DNA from: Erythroxylum novogranatense
Lineage: Eukaryota > Streptophyta > Magnoliopsida > Malpighiales > Erythroxylaceae
Assembly: GCA_029891385.1 (NCBI GenBank)
Contig: CM057228.1
Span: forward strand, 20,236,309 to 20,300,308
Direction: 5' to 3'
Length of the DNA stretch: 64,000 nucleotides
Below are positions 1 through 13,172 of this stretch, one piece after another. The translations under genes and the position numbers were made by a program. The notes beneath the pieces were generated by a model that worked only from the letters and a program-made list of their open reading frames with translations, had not been told where the DNA came from and ran no database searches. The first letter of the stretch is position 1; each line of letters opens with the position of its first letter.

Positions 1-1859
1 TTCTACCTATACCAACCCAGAAATTTCAGCAAACACAACAAACTCAAAATTTCCACATGAACACTTTAGCCCAGATTCTGCAAAGACTATACTCTTCAAC
101 AACACATAGACCATAACAACATACCAGTGACCTTTCCCATGGCCAAAACCCAACAAAACTCATATAACAATAATACTAAAATCATACACATGCCTTTCCA
201 AGGCCATACAAGACACACATCACCAATTCACATAAAGAGAGTACTAGAGCTCTCATTCTCATTTCAAAATCATAACAAGATTCATGCATAGCTTTGGTTA
301 CATATTGGCATATTCATCAAAATCAAGTACAAAATACCAAAGATGAGATGCTCAATGATCAATATGCTTACAAAGCTATTCCCAAAAGCTAGTTACTAAC
401 TTAATACAAAAGTTCCTAAATTTCTTGGAGCGATGCCCGAAGCTTTTGCAAGGTTCCGAGTTCAATTTTGATTTGCACCTGAGGAGGGAGAATGGGGTGA
501 GCTAACACGGCTCAGTGGCTAACAAATTTATAGCCATCACATAATGAGCCACACGCACACAATTAATAATCCAAAACATTAGCAATTTACATAATAGGTT
601 GAAACTCAACTTTGTCACATAACTCACAATTTACTTAACTCATCACATAAGGCATAACATAGAATCATCTTGCAATTAAAACCCATATTATGCATCATAA
701 ACACTTATAAATGATGAAATGCACACAATTGGCTCGAGAGTTCCATACACACACCGAAACCGAAGTTTATCAGTGAACACATCGAGTCCGTTTTGGATCT
801 CGTAAGCCCACAAGCGGGCAAAGGGAGAAGGCTATAGGGTCAACGTGCACGTGACTTCACAAAGGGTTCTCTCGCCCAAACACAATCAATATGCTCACAT
901 ATCAAAACACAAGATTCACATTTATGCTTATCTCACTCTTTCAAATCATCAAAGTTCCATTCTTTCCTCTCAAAACACAAAATTTCATTTTCAATATGCA
1001 CATAGTATAACAAAGATAGCACATAGGGCTTTGCCCATTACACAATAACTATAAAGATGTTACCCACCTATCGTCGGAAATCCGGATTCACGATCGCTCT
1101 TCCTCTCTCTCTTGAGTGAGGTTTCCTTGGTTCCTTCAATAAAACACATTCCGAGACTCATTGGAAAATTCGAAACATTCAAGAATCGATAAATCGATAA
1201 CGAAGTCTTAAACCTAACCTACCCATAGCCCATTTAAGCTAAAACAACCAAACCCTAGCTTAGGAAAACACAAAAACCCATAGATCTCACCTCTCCCTTC
1301 AAACTTTACACAAACCCTAAGCTCCATTTCATCCCATTTTCGAAACCCTACTCAGGGGAGATGGTAGCTTACCTTACAACTTGATTTTTCTTCACTTTTT
1401 CTCCTCCCCTCAAGCCTTGGATGACCTCCACTCTCCTCTAGCTCACGGTCAACTCTTCTTCCTCTTCTCCTTTCTATTTCACGTTTTTGTTCTCTTCTCT
1501 TCTCAAGGCATACGACACTCTCTCTTCTCCTCCTCTTCCTTTAACTCTTCTTTAATTCTCAACTTAAATCCTCCATCCAAAACTACATAGTTTTGGTATT
1601 GGGCTCCTCCTCCTCCTCTCAAGCCCACTACACATATCCATTAATTTCTAATCCTCCTTCTTATTCCACTTACCTAAAGCCCATAATTTCCAACATTTAA
1701 TTCTAACCCTCCATTTAATTTCTAACTTCTAATTCCAAGCCCAACATAAAATATTTATATAAACACATAATTAAATCAATTAAGACAAAATAAATAATTA
1801 ACGAATAAATCCATAAATAAATAATTCAAATAAAATAAAAAATTTTTCGGGGCCCAACA
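1..1859 (-). mobile_element. LTR Y, partial chromovirus-like LTR cut by the window start
   Basis: The right edge reads GGGGCCCAACA and ends at 1859, so on the minus strand the LTR begins TGTTGGGCCCC, the same terminal form as LTRs A, B and Z. On the minus strand a GGTAAG donor-like site lies at about 1372, followed by GGTGGGTA at about 1063-1069, the same order as in A, B and Z. The other end lies outside the window, so it is unknown whether this is a solo LTR or part of a full element. No coding sequence is visible. Y interrupts LTR Z: sequence homologous to the middle of LTR A resumes directly at 1860. The chromovirus assignment is by resemblance of LTR layout only. Confidence 0.6.
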
Positions 1860-3099
1860 ACTACACAATTCCATAAAATGGCCTTGTGTAGTCGTACACA
1901 TAAGGGAGTCCTAAAAGGAACTCCATGCCACTTGCGAGCAGCCGGGAGAAGGCTATACACATGAGTCAACGTGCACGTGACGGTTTCTTGAGGGACTATG
2001 CCGCACCCACATAACATGTAATTCATGCATTTAAATTTGCTTTGCCCAAATGGCACATTCTTGAAAACTTTGATTTCATGAGCATGACATATATATGCAT
2101 TTTTAGCATCACTTCACAATTTACATAATTCACAAACCATAATTCACTTAAAAATTCCCAATCATCCCAAACAAGGAATGCACACTTTAGACAATTTCAA
2201 ATTATTTAAAAATCATGGCACACAAATTCACATATTGAATTTCAATCAATTAAACACAAAGAACTCAAACGAGTATTTCATCTTTATTAAATCATTCAAA
2301 AATCCATTAGATAACAATTCAAATCATTCATGAAAACTTGTTCAAAATATTCATAGAAATTTCTTAAACCATTTGAAACAATAAACTTAATAATTCATAA
2401 TCTTTCCCAAATCACTTGATTCAATCATTTGCCAAAACAATAGCTTATAAAACATGATCACTTTCTTGACTTTTCCAAAATTTACAATTAGCTTAAAACT
2501 TGAAAAAAAAAACATATTACCCACCTTAAATTCCATGCCATAAGCTTGATCCACTCATCAATTGTCCATAGCTTCCTTGGTTCTTCCAATATAACATTTC
2601 CTAAACCAAATTCAACCAAAACCCACATCATAACCATCATATTTCACAAACCCATAAGGTTTCCAACCTCTCTACATCATAATCTTCCAAAATCCCCACT
2701 CATATAATTTGGCATAAGTTCTAATTAATTTCTCATCCAAGATTAAACATAACCTAAGGATAAATCACCAACATTAACTCCATAAATCACAAACCCATAT
2801 CCATCTCATACCAAAACAACCAAAAACCCAAGAAAATCTCAAAGCTCATAAGGTTCTCTTACCTTTATCTTCCACCATTTTCGACTTTTGCGTGACCCAT
2901 CTTGTAGCTTTCACCTCCTTCCATGTTTTTCTTCTTGAATCCATGTAAAAATCATGCTTGTAACCCATGGAAATCGAAACCCTAGCAGCATCTCTCTTTT
3001 CTCTCTTCTTCTTCTCCATCGCCATCCCTCTCTTCTTTTATTCTCTCATTTTCTTCTTTCATTTTCGACTTTTTCCTTGCCAAGGACGCCAGCCACCTC

Positions 3100-3109
3100 T
3101 TATTTATAG
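3100..3109 (-). promoter_or_regulatory. Probable TATA box of LTR Z
   Basis: The plus strand TTATTTATAG reads CTATAAATAA on the minus strand. It sits about 240 bp upstream of the GGTAAG donor-like site in LTR orientation. LTR B has CTATAAATAG at the equivalent place. LTR A has lost it. Confidence 0.5.
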
Positions 3110-3942
3110 TGCCACATCATTAATGAGGGCTAAAAGTCCAATTTGCCCTTCCACTTAAGCCTAAAGTCTCAACTCCTTAAGTGATGTTCCATATTTGCCC
3201 CTGAATTTTACTTTAAGTCATGCTTACTTTTGGAAAATTATTCTCACATCTAAATGAAGGAATTTGCTAAAACTTTCTTCTAGATAATTGTTCCTCATTG
3301 TCTTAATTTCATAATGCCTCAAACATCGCTTCAATCGGATCTCCACAGATCCCAAATTTCACAAAATACTAAACTATGTTCAGAAACTTTCCTGTCTCAC
3401 TTTGATTCAAATAATCTTACTCAATTAAAACTCTAAAATTCACAAATTTCACATAAAATGAAATTCATTGTCTTAGGAATCTAACGCTTCGAGAACCAAG
3501 TCATTCGGATGTCGGACGGACAAGATATAAGCAAAAGATTTGACAAGGTCGGATGAGGAAGGAAAAATAGCAAGCTCAGAATGAGACAAATTATTCCGAT
3601 TATCATATGATTCAATCAAACTCCTTCAATTCAATTCCAATTGATACAAATTTTCATGGAGAAAAAGATACATGTGTTAGGAATTCAATGCTTCAAGAAT
3701 CGCCTCAATCCGAGGTCGGATGAGTGAGTTATGATCAAAACAACTCAACATGTTCAAAACCTAAATTGATTTGAAACTCTTTTGGCGCAAATGCCATAAC
3801 TTTCAATCTAGAACTCGGACTGCTTTCTTTCTTAGACCATTAGAAATTAGACTTCAAGATCGACAACTCTTATGAAGACCACAAAATCAGATTCAGCATC
3901 TAAAATGGTCAAATTTGCATTTTTCACCAGTTGACCCGTGGC

Positions 3943-4102
3943 TGTCCGTTTAACGGACACATACGGCCCAAAATGTACCAAACCATAAGAGAATGTCCGT
4001 TTAACGGACATCCATGTCCGTCTAACAAACATGAGCAAGGGAAGAGGTCCTTTTGACCCGAGGCTGTCCGTTAAATGGATTTCCATGTCCGTTTAACAGA
4101 CA
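3943..4102. repeat. Array of TGTCCGTTTAACGGACA palindromes in LTR Z
   Basis: Five copies start at 3943, 3994, 4015, 4065 and 4086. The first two are perfect inverted repeats (8-bp arms TGTCCGTT/AACGGACA around one T). The others are degenerate. The CG content stands out from the AT-rich surroundings. The array occupies the position where LTRs A and B carry GC-rich TCGC/GCGA dyads. Confidence 0.85.
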
Positions 4103-4819
4103 TGCTATTTCCAAAACCTCTTCAACCTTTTTCCAATGCTTCTTACATCCCAACTAACATCATATACACTTATAATCTTCACATATTTACTTATTCAAAG
4201 GCCTAAACACTTCATAACAATTCGAGCAACAAATTCAATTCATGAACTTCTCAAATCTCAACTAAATTGGTTCATCAAAACCACAATTCTCAAACATTAA
4301 TCAAAGCTGTCACTAACATAAATCTTATATAACATCATAACTTGTATCAACTATAAGACTTAACTCCGATCTCGAAATCTTGCATACTTGATCTCGTTGG
4401 AAAGATAAAAGAGCAAGCTACAACTTCATAGAAGGCCACTTTAGCCAATTCTATTTCAATCATTCCTTAATTTCCCTTGAATCAACATATACATTTAACA
4501 TTCATCCTAACTTCACTTTCTTAATTGCACATCATTTATAACAATTCAACTATCATTTGGAATTTATCCAATCTCAACCTCAATTCATATGATTTCTTAC
4601 ATTCCATAGCATCTTTTCATTCATAATCTCTTGCTTTTCCATAATGTCTTACATAGCTAATCATAATACATGCTTAAGGCTTCTCAACTCATTTTCCTTA
4701 CTCAAACCCATATCTCATTAAGGAACAAATAACATCTATAACACAATTTATATACTAAAACATTCATTTATTTTCATTTTCATATTTCTAATTTTCGCTT
4801 CAAGGTTCGGGGTCCAATA

Positions 4820-5672
4820 TGATATATGATTAAAGGGGATTATTTTTTTCATCTCATGTGGATTGTGCATTTGACATTTATATGTCCAATTATCTCCTTT
4901 AAGTGGAGTCTCAAATATGTGACAAATAATGCCAAAAGGGAGAGATTGTTAAGATATTTTATATAACTTATTATTAATTTTGAACTTATTTGATAATTAG
5001 ACTTTTAATATCTTGGATTTTGTTGGGATAATATCTGAAAAAAGATTGTATGAAAGATAGAGATCTATCGTGTAAAGTCTCCTAATTGTGATAGTACTCT
5101 ATCTTGTAAGGCCTACCTTAGTATTGCGTGATAATTGGGTAAAAGTTGCTGCTGTTGTGATTTTCTTAGTGGTGTGGCTATTAACGTATTTTATGGATTG
5201 ATGAAATTAAAAGGTTGTTGTTGTGTGGTGGAATAAAAGTAGTTGTTATTTGGTTGAAGTTGGAGTCTCATTGTGTGAGGGATTCTTTGGTGCACATCTT
5301 GAATATACTACATAGTCCATCTCTAACATGATTGTATGCGTGAAGTGTGATGGTTAATGAAGAAACACTCACGGTTGCAACATGATATGTTAAGTAAGTT
5401 GAATATATGTATGTTGTGCTAGATAAAAGTAGTTGTGCAGTGAGTGTGTCTTTATAGGTGGTTCCGTAGGTGGTTCTCCACATATAGTAGAAGTGGATCT
5501 CATGTGTTAGGGGCATTAAGTGTGCAGTGGTGTACCGTATAGGAAGTAAGTTCTTTAATGGGCATACTTGTGGTTAGTGTTTGGCGTTGATCTGTTAGAG
5601 AGAAATGAAAACCATATTGCTATATATTGAGGATTGTTGTTGGCAAAGAATTTATGTCTCCAAGTTCGTTAC
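4820..5672 (+). mobile_element. Ty1-copia LTR remnant, left part
   Basis: A purine-rich stretch at about 4934-4947 followed by TGTTAAGATATT at 4948 looks like a copia polypurine tract and LTR start. The sequence continues across solo LTR A into 10187, where blocks typical of copia LTRs (CTCACAGACGTAGG and GTGCCGAACTGC) occur. A decayed copia gag lies downstream. The 128 bp before 4948 could be internal copia sequence, which would make this a 3' LTR, or unrelated DNA. No coding sequence is recognised here. Confidence 0.45.
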
Positions 5673-5706
5673 TGTTGGGACCCGATCCGGGAACCGGATC
5701 CCAACC
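5673..5706. repeat. Terminal hairpin of LTR A
   Basis: GATCCGG (5684-5690) and CCGGATC (5694-5700) are perfect 7-bp arms around GAA, lying 11 bp inside the LTR end. The flanking GGG and CCC extend it imperfectly. The same block occurs at the start of LTR B (about 13795-13828). Confidence 0.8.
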
Positions 5707-8700
5707 GAAAAACGAAAAAAGAAGGGAACGGAATCGAATGGAAGCGGAAATTTCGTATCGAAATTTCCAATCAGAATACAAAGCATAAGAATCGAAAGCG
5801 AAGCGCATAAACGAAAATTTCGCACCGAAAATTCGAATCGGTAACAATATGGCGAATTACAATTCGATACAAATAACAGAATGCGAATCGAATCAAAGAA
5901 CAAAGGTGAACTGAAAGCAAATCGAATCATAAAGCAACATACAAAGCGAAGTGGATACTTAACAAATGTCCGACATCTGAGCATAAGTTATCTACAGAAA
6001 GCGTCGCGTTGGAGATCTAAACTAAGGCATATCCGAAATCCGGTATGAATTTTTTTTTCTTTTCTCCTTTCTTACCTCATTAGTCAATCTCATTCAAATC
6101 ACACAACCAAATTCCACTTTTGGAAAAGAAAAAAAACATTCTCATGCAAATCTCTATATCTAATCATATTCTCATTTTATCGAAATTTCGGCAGCATAAC
6201 GGCTGCATTTATCCTAACCCAAACCTGCAAAGTGTTCAAAACAACACTTCTAGAAGCCCAATAAATCAAATAATCATCAAAATCAACCGGACCCTCCGTC
6301 CGGGATCTCAGCAGAACAAACGCAATCTTAATTCTAAAACATTCTCATAACTATAAAACAATATATTGATCTCATAACTCATTCTCATTTCCAAACTTAT
6401 ACACAATTCCATATACAATTTCCAATCCCAACTTTATACGCAAATACATTTATCCCGAACTTATCTTAAACCATAAACATATTCATACTAAAGATCCAAA
6501 TTACACAAAATCTAATCGACACAAATGTCGAACCGATGTCTTCACATTCTTTCATCCGATCTCCTTTCAAACACGGAGATGGGGATGAAAGGGGGTGATT
6601 CTAAGCTCGTGGATAACACATTTATAAAATGAATAATAAGCGAAATCAATTTTCATAAACTTTTTCCAAAAGGCTAATTTTTCAAACTTTTCCTCAAACC
6701 CTTTTCATATTTTTCAAACTTTTCATAATAATCTCACTTTTTTCTTTTTTTTTCAAACTTTCAAAATTTTCATAAATATGAATGCAACATTCAGAGACAA
6801 AATTGAAAACACATAACATATCGAATGGTGCAGTTCGGTCAAAAAAGAGCGCATCGCACATTCTCGCATAGCGGTCATGTGCGATCGTGAGCGAAACGTA
6901 CTACACTTTTCGCATAGCGGTCCAAAGGTAGCCGTGAGGGAGTCCAAATCGAGACTCCGTGCCCACTAATGGGCAAAAAAGGCGAAGGCTATACAAATAG
7001 AGACACATGACTCACAAAGGACCTAACCGAACCCACATAACACATAAGCTTAAAGCAGAAATTGAATTGCCGAATGCACTTTTCAAAATCTTGATTTTCA
7101 CACATTCACATAAGGTATAATATTCAATCACTTCAATCAATCGGTTTACATATAAATCAAAGTCATAACAATGAATGCAATAATTTCCTTCAATATAATT
7201 TAGATTTATTCAAAATTTCTTTCTCACATTATTCAAATAATCTAAACACAACGGATTTCATAGACTTTGCATTTTTGTAAAATTTATTCAGAAAGCCAAT
7301 TTTCAAACATTTTTAAAAACAATAATTTATCAAAAATCCAATTCTTGCTTTCTTTAATTTTTGAAACTTTATATATAGCTTACAATTCAAAATGTAAATA
7401 TGCTACCCACCTCGAATTAATGCCAGAAGCTTGTCCAAATCGTCAATTCTCCAAATTCCTCCTTCTTTCTTTAACTTAAAAATTTCCTAAGCCATAAATA
7501 TCCAAATTCATCATCATAATTTGCATAATTCTCAAACTTAACTATAGGAAATTCATAAGCACCATATTTTCAAGCTTTCTAAAACCAGAATTTCTAAAAG
7601 CCCCAAAGTCCAAATTTGACCTAAACCGAACTAGACAATTTCAATATCATAAATCACTTACTTACTCAAATTAAACTTAGAAAACACCAATTCCATATAA
7701 ATTCAAGCTATTTCAATCTCCAATTTTGAAAATCTCCAATTTTCAAAATTGGCCTAAACCAATACACTCAAATTCAATCTCATAAAACATAATTTCTTCA
7801 AAATTGATTCCACATTTCATCAATTCATGCTATTATTGATGATTCTACACCTTTAATTTACAAAATTTGGGAAAATCTTCAAATCTTAAAATTGGCCTAA
7901 ACAAATTTATCTAAATTCAATATCATAATTCACAATTTTTTCAAAACTAATTTCATATACCACAAACCCATATTATTATCTTTAATTCTACACCAAAATT
8001 TCACTAAATCATCAACCACAAAATTTTGCCTAAACTTTAAACAAATTTCCATCCGAAATTAAACCCAACCTAAAGCATATATTTCAAAATCAACTTCATA
8101 AATCACAAACACATATCATTTCTAATGATTCTAAACCAAAAACTTATCAAAAATTCAAACTTGAAAAATTTCTCTTACCTCTTTCTCCTTCTATTTTCGG
8201 ATTCCTTGAGCCTTAGAGGGAGTTTCCACCTTCTTTCATCCTTCTTCCTTGAAATCTACTCAAAAACAAACTTCAAATCTCCAAAAATCAAAATCCCAAA
8301 CTTTCCCTTTCTTCCTCTCTCTTCTCCCATCCGAAAACTTCATTTCTTCCTTTCTCTTCTTATTCTTTCTTCTTTTCTCTAGAATACTCGTGAATCTCCT
8401 TCTTAAAAATGACAATTTCATCTTCTTATGTGCCATGTCATTTAAAATTGATGAAAAGACTAAAATGCCCTTGTCATGTTACTTTAAGTCATGATCACTT
8501 GCGGGTCTCTATCAATTTGAAGGAATTTGTCAAAACTTCCTTCTCGAGAAATGTTCCTCTCAATCATACGAATCCAACGCCACTGACCGTGCTCAATTCG
8601 GATCACTACACCAAAAGTTATGTACAAAACAGTTCGGGTAAATCCATATTCTAAGACATTTTCCATGTACGATTATTTCCGTCCACAAATTCACATTCTT

Positions 8701-9225
8701 AATCCCAGAATTGAAACTTAATGTCTTCATAACATTTGTAGCCTTATGTCTCTAGTTTAATTCAAAACAAGAATCGCCTCATTTCGATTCCCAGATCAAA
8801 AGTTATGCTCAAATTACTCACAGGTGTTCCCAATCCAAAAATTACACTCTAATCCGAACTTCCATTCATAATTAGAAGGTCTTAGGGGCAAAATTGACAT
8901 TTCATTTCCTCATATGATTTGTAGCCCCTTGTCTTATCTTTATTTCATCTTAAGAATCGCTTCAATCGGATCTCTACAGATTCCGAATTTCACAAAACAC
9001 TGAACTATGTTCGGAAAATTTCCCGACTCACTTTGATTAAATTAGTCACCATTAATTTAATCTCAAAAATTCACAAATTTATATGAGGATGTAGATAATT
9101 GTCTTAGGAATCCAACGCCGCAAGAATCAACTCAATCGGATGTCGGACGGAAAAGATATAAGCAAAATAGTGAACAAAGGTCGAATTTGTGAAAGGAGGC
9201 TAACAAAGGAATCAAAACGGCGCCA

Positions 9226-9362
9226 TTTTGGAGGAACAAAAACGGCGTCGCACCAAGCGAAAACGACCGCGTGCTGCGCGTGGCGAGGGCGAGGTCGCCC
9301 TGGCGACGGCGACGCGAGCCGGACGCTCTCCATCGCTACGGCGATGCGTCGCCCTAGCGACG
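9226..9362. repeat. GC-rich TCGC/GCGA dyad cluster in LTR A
   Basis: A GC island lies in otherwise AT-rich DNA. Three perfect dyads follow each other: GTCGCCctGGCGAC (9294-9307), CATCGC tacg GCGATG (9331-9346) and CGTCGC ccta GCGACG (9347-9362). Open frames across it (about 9140-9448) are by-products of the GC content and have no recognisable protein. Confidence 0.8.
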
Positions 9363-10186
9363 GGGGTACTTCATTTTCCTCTTTTTTTTTTCATAAAAAT
9401 CCGAAACTTCCAAAATTCATAATTCTTAATCCTGAACTCCAATTTTGACAAACTTAGTCTCTATAGAAAGCTTGAGGGAAGCTCTAAATCTTTCACGAAG
9501 GACATAAACATCAATTCGACTCCTACGGGAGTCCATTATCCGGTCAAAGATACTATCCTCTAATATTCATGCTAAAACGATAATATAAACTTGTAAAAAT
9601 CATAACTTATTATTCCGAGATCGAAAAATTGCATACTTTATATCGAAATAAAGATCAAAACAAACCCTTCAATTTTCATGAAGAACATCAAAGCTAAATT
9701 AACCTTTAACTAGGTTAATTTCTCAGTCAAAGATTCAGTCATACTCAAAGTCAAAAGTCAACCTTATCTACCATAAACTTTGACTGATCATAACTTTCAC
9801 TCCCGATATCGAAAAATATCAAACTTTATGGCTATAGAAAGCTCTTAACATAACCTACAAGTTTCCAGAAGACCATTTTATCAAATTTTGCCTCAATCAA
9901 AATTCAACTTCCAAAGACCAAAAAGTCAACTATTTCACAATTTTTCATATTTTCACACTTTCTCTTTTTAGTCATGATTTTCAACTTAATTTCAATCAAC
10001 TCATTCACTTAAACTTGTATCATCCATACAAAGCTATCCAAATTTTAAAATCATCAAACTCCATCAATTCTTTTTCTCATCAATTTCCTTAAAATATAAT
10101 CACATCTAATACAAACTTCACATACGAACTTACTTATTTCATACTTTTTATATTTCTAAAATTCACTTAAAGATCGGGGTCCAACA

Positions 10187-10730
10187 ATTACCTACTCGCA
10201 TCCCTACATTTTATGTAAGTTGTGGCTTCATGTTGGTGTTTATGTGAATTAGCTTATTGGTATTGCGACGACTTCTAGATCTATTTCAGTTGAGCGGAAC
10301 TCATCGGGAAGTTATTCTTTTTTATCTCAAGTGTATTCGTCTTTGTTTCTAGCTATTTTAATCACTTGAATTGTTCGTTTAATTATCTTTATTATTAAAT
10401 AGTGAGTGTAAATCCTCTGTTGAGGTTAGTACGAGGGGGTCGTACTATTGGGTGTGAAATTATTTCACGGAAAGTGAAGTTGAGAGATAGTATCAAGGGC
10501 TGAGTGATGCCGGCTCAGTAAAGCATTGGATAAATCTATTGTACTTCGGTGAAAGTGATTTAGCTGGGTGAAGGCCTCACAGACGTAGGTAAGGTGTGCC
10601 GAACTGCATTACCAAATTTTTGGTGTCTTTATTATTTTGGTTTTGCTTGATTTTATTTTGTTCATGTCAAATAAATTTACGGAAAGTTTGCAAAATAATT
10701 AACACTTTCGGTTTTTCAGATCCATTGAGA
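10187..10730 (+). mobile_element. Ty1-copia LTR remnant, right part
   Basis: This is the continuation of the LTR broken by solo LTR A. It contains blocks resembling Tork-type copia LTRs (CTCACAGACGTAGG, then GTGCCGAACTGC). The exact LTR end and a TGGTATCAGAGC primer site are not recognisable, so the right border (about 10700-10730) is approximate. Confidence 0.45.
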
Positions 10731-12030
10731 AAATCATGGAGACTATAAAGATTTAATTAGGGAGTGAATTGAAGTTTCCCTAGAATGTAGTTTTAGATGT
10801 AAATTTAATAAAAAAAGAAGGATTGACTTACATGGGTTGAAGTTTTAGGCAGAGAACCAAAAAGAATAGTCACTAAAGTCGAAACAAAGGTTGCAGAAAT
10901 ATGAGAAGTGGTATTAAGAGTAGAGAAGATGATGTTGAATTATCCATATTGTAGACTCTAGGACCAACTCAGAATAAAGGTGAAGAATTGAAATTATATT
11001 ATTAGTGGTAAAAAAAATACTCAATGCAACGTTATTTATAAACATCAGTATAACATGTTAAGATAAGATACATCTAGATAACAAACCATGAAACAAACTA
11101 GATAACTAAAATAGGTATTGGATGTTTATTTTAATGATGTTTATCTTGGTAGTTATACAAATAGTAATCATATATTGGATTGTACCATGAAAAAGTTAAA
11201 TAGGTGATCATGTGTTACATCTAATTTGCATCTTTATAGCGTGGGTGATAACCTTTTTTAATTTTATTCTACAGGTTCAATTTTCTAGGACAATAAGCAT
11301 ATAACTCTTAAGGTATTAAAAAAAATAACATACCAATAAAAGGTTTTTCTGTTGGTGGCGATGCATTTTTCATGAAACATTTATAAGTCATCATTTTTTT
11401 AAGTCTAATTTAGGTTTTTTTCAAAGACACATCTATGCATATATCGTGCATCACTTTGTAGCTGCTTTATTTTATGATACGATCTCTGAGCTAACTATGT
11501 ATCAATCTGTACGCTTACTGTATGCTCTTAAAGAAGAACACATATTGAAGCACATTTTAATGCTAGGTCATGTTCGTTAAACATGTCTAAGACTACATGC
11601 ACATATTTTAGGCTGTGTTGATACAAACATGGTGTTATTTCACTTTTTTTTGTAAAAATCAATAACCCAATAGCTTGAAACCTGTGTTTCTAAAATGGTT
11701 TCAACTAACTTTTCAATATCAACACCCTAATTGTTTAATGAAGAAAACTACGTTGTTTACTTGTTTAGAGATTCAAAATGAAGGCTTATTTAAGAACTTT
11801 TGATATTTAAAATGTGGTCAAGATAGAGGTTCATTAACCTCAACTCCCACACAATCCAACAGTAAATCAATTGAATAATCATAATGGAAAAAAAAGTTAT
11901 AAAGCTTTGGATGCTATATATGCTTCAGGTTAAAGGCATTCTTTGAAGAAAAAAAAAAAGCAAACAAAGGCGTATAAAGCTTTGGATGCTATACATGCTT
12001 TAGGTTAAAGGCAATCTTTGCAAGGATTAT
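10731..12030 (+). other. Decayed AT-rich interval between copia LTR and gag
   Basis: No gene or RNA is recognisable. It presumably contains the leader and N-terminal gag of the copia fossil, but no domain can be read. It includes a local duplication (11898-12019). Confidence 0.35.
11898..12019 (+). repeat. Tandem duplication with 74-bp period
   Basis: The block starting TATAAAGCTTTGGATGC at 11898 recurs at 11972 with few changes. The copies are separated by an A-rich run. It looks like a local slippage duplication inside the copia fossil. Confidence 0.75.
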
Positions 12031-12770
12031 GACTTATTAAACTACTAAAGAGGCTTGAAACAAGATTAAAATGGAGTTTCAGCTTATGAAAGCATAAAGC
12101 ATCTTCAAGTTATAAATTTGTGGAGAGACTTTAAGTTATTAAAGATTGGTGATCGATCCTAAAACTATTAAAATGTATAGATATAGACTTATGAAAGTTG
12201 CAAATCAGCTTAGGCTTCTTAGAAAACTTACGGAAGATAAATGAATAGTTGGTAAAGTTATCATCAATATTCTTAAAAGGTTTTAGGCTAATATTTTTGT
12301 TTAGAAAGAGTCTAAAGACGTGATATAAATCATATTGATGGAAACTATAAACTTTCTTCAAGTTCAACAACAAAAGAGAATGTTAAAAGAAGATGAACAT
12401 ATCAAAAGAGCTTTCAAATTTAATACAAAACCTAAGTTAGTACAAGTCAGAGAGAAGGAAAGAAGAAGAATATAAGGAAAAAGAACTAAAGGAAGAAAGG
12501 AGGTCAACATAATGGAGGGAAAAAGGAAGGAAGTTTACACCTTGACCTTATTGCACTCTTAACTGTTGCTAGTTTAGGCCTAATATAAAGTTCAAGGATT
12601 ATAACTATGTAGGGCACATTAAAAAGATGTGCAAAACCAAAGAAAAATAGCAACCTAATATGTCAAAATAGAAGAGAACGAAGAATAAGGAACTAAAGAA
12701 ACTCTTTTCATTATTGAGGCCTTATTAGTTTGCACTAGCAACTATGTTTAGTTAGAATTGGCAATAGATC
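12031..12770 (+). pseudogene. Decayed Ty1-copia gag and start of protease
   Basis: Gag is the nucleocapsid protein of a retrotransposon. Read across many stops and shifts, 12170-12420 resembles the UBN2-type copia gag, with the piece MKVANQLRLLRKLTEDK and a block like INFLQVQQQKRMLKEDEH. A degenerate CCHC zinc knuckle lies at 12588-12632: the spacing x2-x4-x4 is kept around H and the last C, but the first two Cys read F and Y. At about 12700-12765 a stretch ending LAID fits the region before the copia protease active site. The conserved spacing supports gag rather than chance. No intact reading frame remains. Confidence 0.6.
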
Positions 12771-13156
12771 AGGTCAAGACCAAGCAGCCTCTAACTCAAG
12801 CACAGTCTGAAATTTTTTATTTTGACTAGGATTTAACCTGAGGCTTAAGAGAGCTTAGATCATATGGCTAAAATTTAAACCTATTTAAACTTCAAACATC
12901 TCATGAAGTTTAATTGGGGCCAAAATTTTTGCTTCAGCTTATGCTTGATTAGGCCCCTTAGGCCCAATCTTGATTGTATCAATTTATAGAACAATTTGAT
13001 ACTATCCAAAAACCTTATCCAACATCACAATAGTAGGAATTATAGATCAATAAAGATACTAACTAAAATGCATCATATGACTTGTCATGGTATTTTAGCC
13101 ATTCAAATAATGAACTACAATAATAAGTCATATAACATCTCCTTATCAATATTAAG
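12771..13156 (+). other. AT-rich flank left of the LINE
   Basis: No gene is recognisable. At about 13068-13085 the translation HHMTCH resembles the HMT that follows the DSG active site in copia proteases. This hints that a short insertion separates it from the gag remnant. Weak. Confidence 0.25.
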
Positions 13157-13172
13157 AGAAATAAGGATGTTT
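13157..13172. repeat. Target-site duplication of the L1, left copy
   Basis: AGAAATAAGGATGTTT abuts the poly(T) (minus-strand poly(A)) of the LINE. The partner AGAAACAAGGATGTTT is at 55168-55183, with 15 of 16 bases identical. Two copies 42 kb apart bracket all four LINE segments. The boundary with the T run is ambiguous by a few bases. Confidence 0.8.

Larger units (their letters stand above)
1860..4819 (-). mobile_element. LTR Z, partial chromovirus-like LTR interrupted by LTR Y
   Basis: The right edge reads GGGGTCCAATA near 4819, a slightly degraded form of the CCAACA end of LTRs A and B. Blocks at 1920-2000 match LTR A at 6940-7050 and LTR B at 15290-15390. Minus-strand signals in order are a palindrome array (3943-4102), copies of the GATTCTTG motif (about 3683-3735 and 3477-3538), a TATA box (3100-3109), a GGTAAG donor-like site (about 2862) and GGTGGGTA (about 2518-2525). 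The part beyond Y lies left of the window. There is no internal coding sequence. Confidence 0.6.
5673..10186 (-). mobile_element. Solo LTR A (4.5 kb), chromovirus-like
   Basis: It runs from TGTTGGGACCC at 5673 to GGGGTCCAACA at 10186, flanked by GTTAC (5668-5672) and ATTAC (10187-10191), a 4/5 match for a 5-bp target duplication. There is no primer site, gag or pol between the ends, so this is a solo LTR left by LTR-LTR recombination. The minus-strand reading carries a GC-rich dyad cluster (9226-9362), the GATTCTTG motif (9108-9165), a GGTAAG donor-like site (about 8178) and GGTGGGTA (about 7403-7411). The TATA box seen in B and Z has decayed. LTR B is the closest relative in the window. Confidence 0.8.

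Noticed and set aside
9127..9448. Overlapping open frames on both strands with Arg-rich translations
   Set aside because: They arise from the GC-rich dyad cluster of LTR A, which lacks stop codons by composition. No conserved motif.
10731..12030. Host exon or non-coding RNA in the interval before copia gag
   Set aside because: No splice-consistent open frames, no structured RNA signature, and the interval lies inside a decayed copia element.
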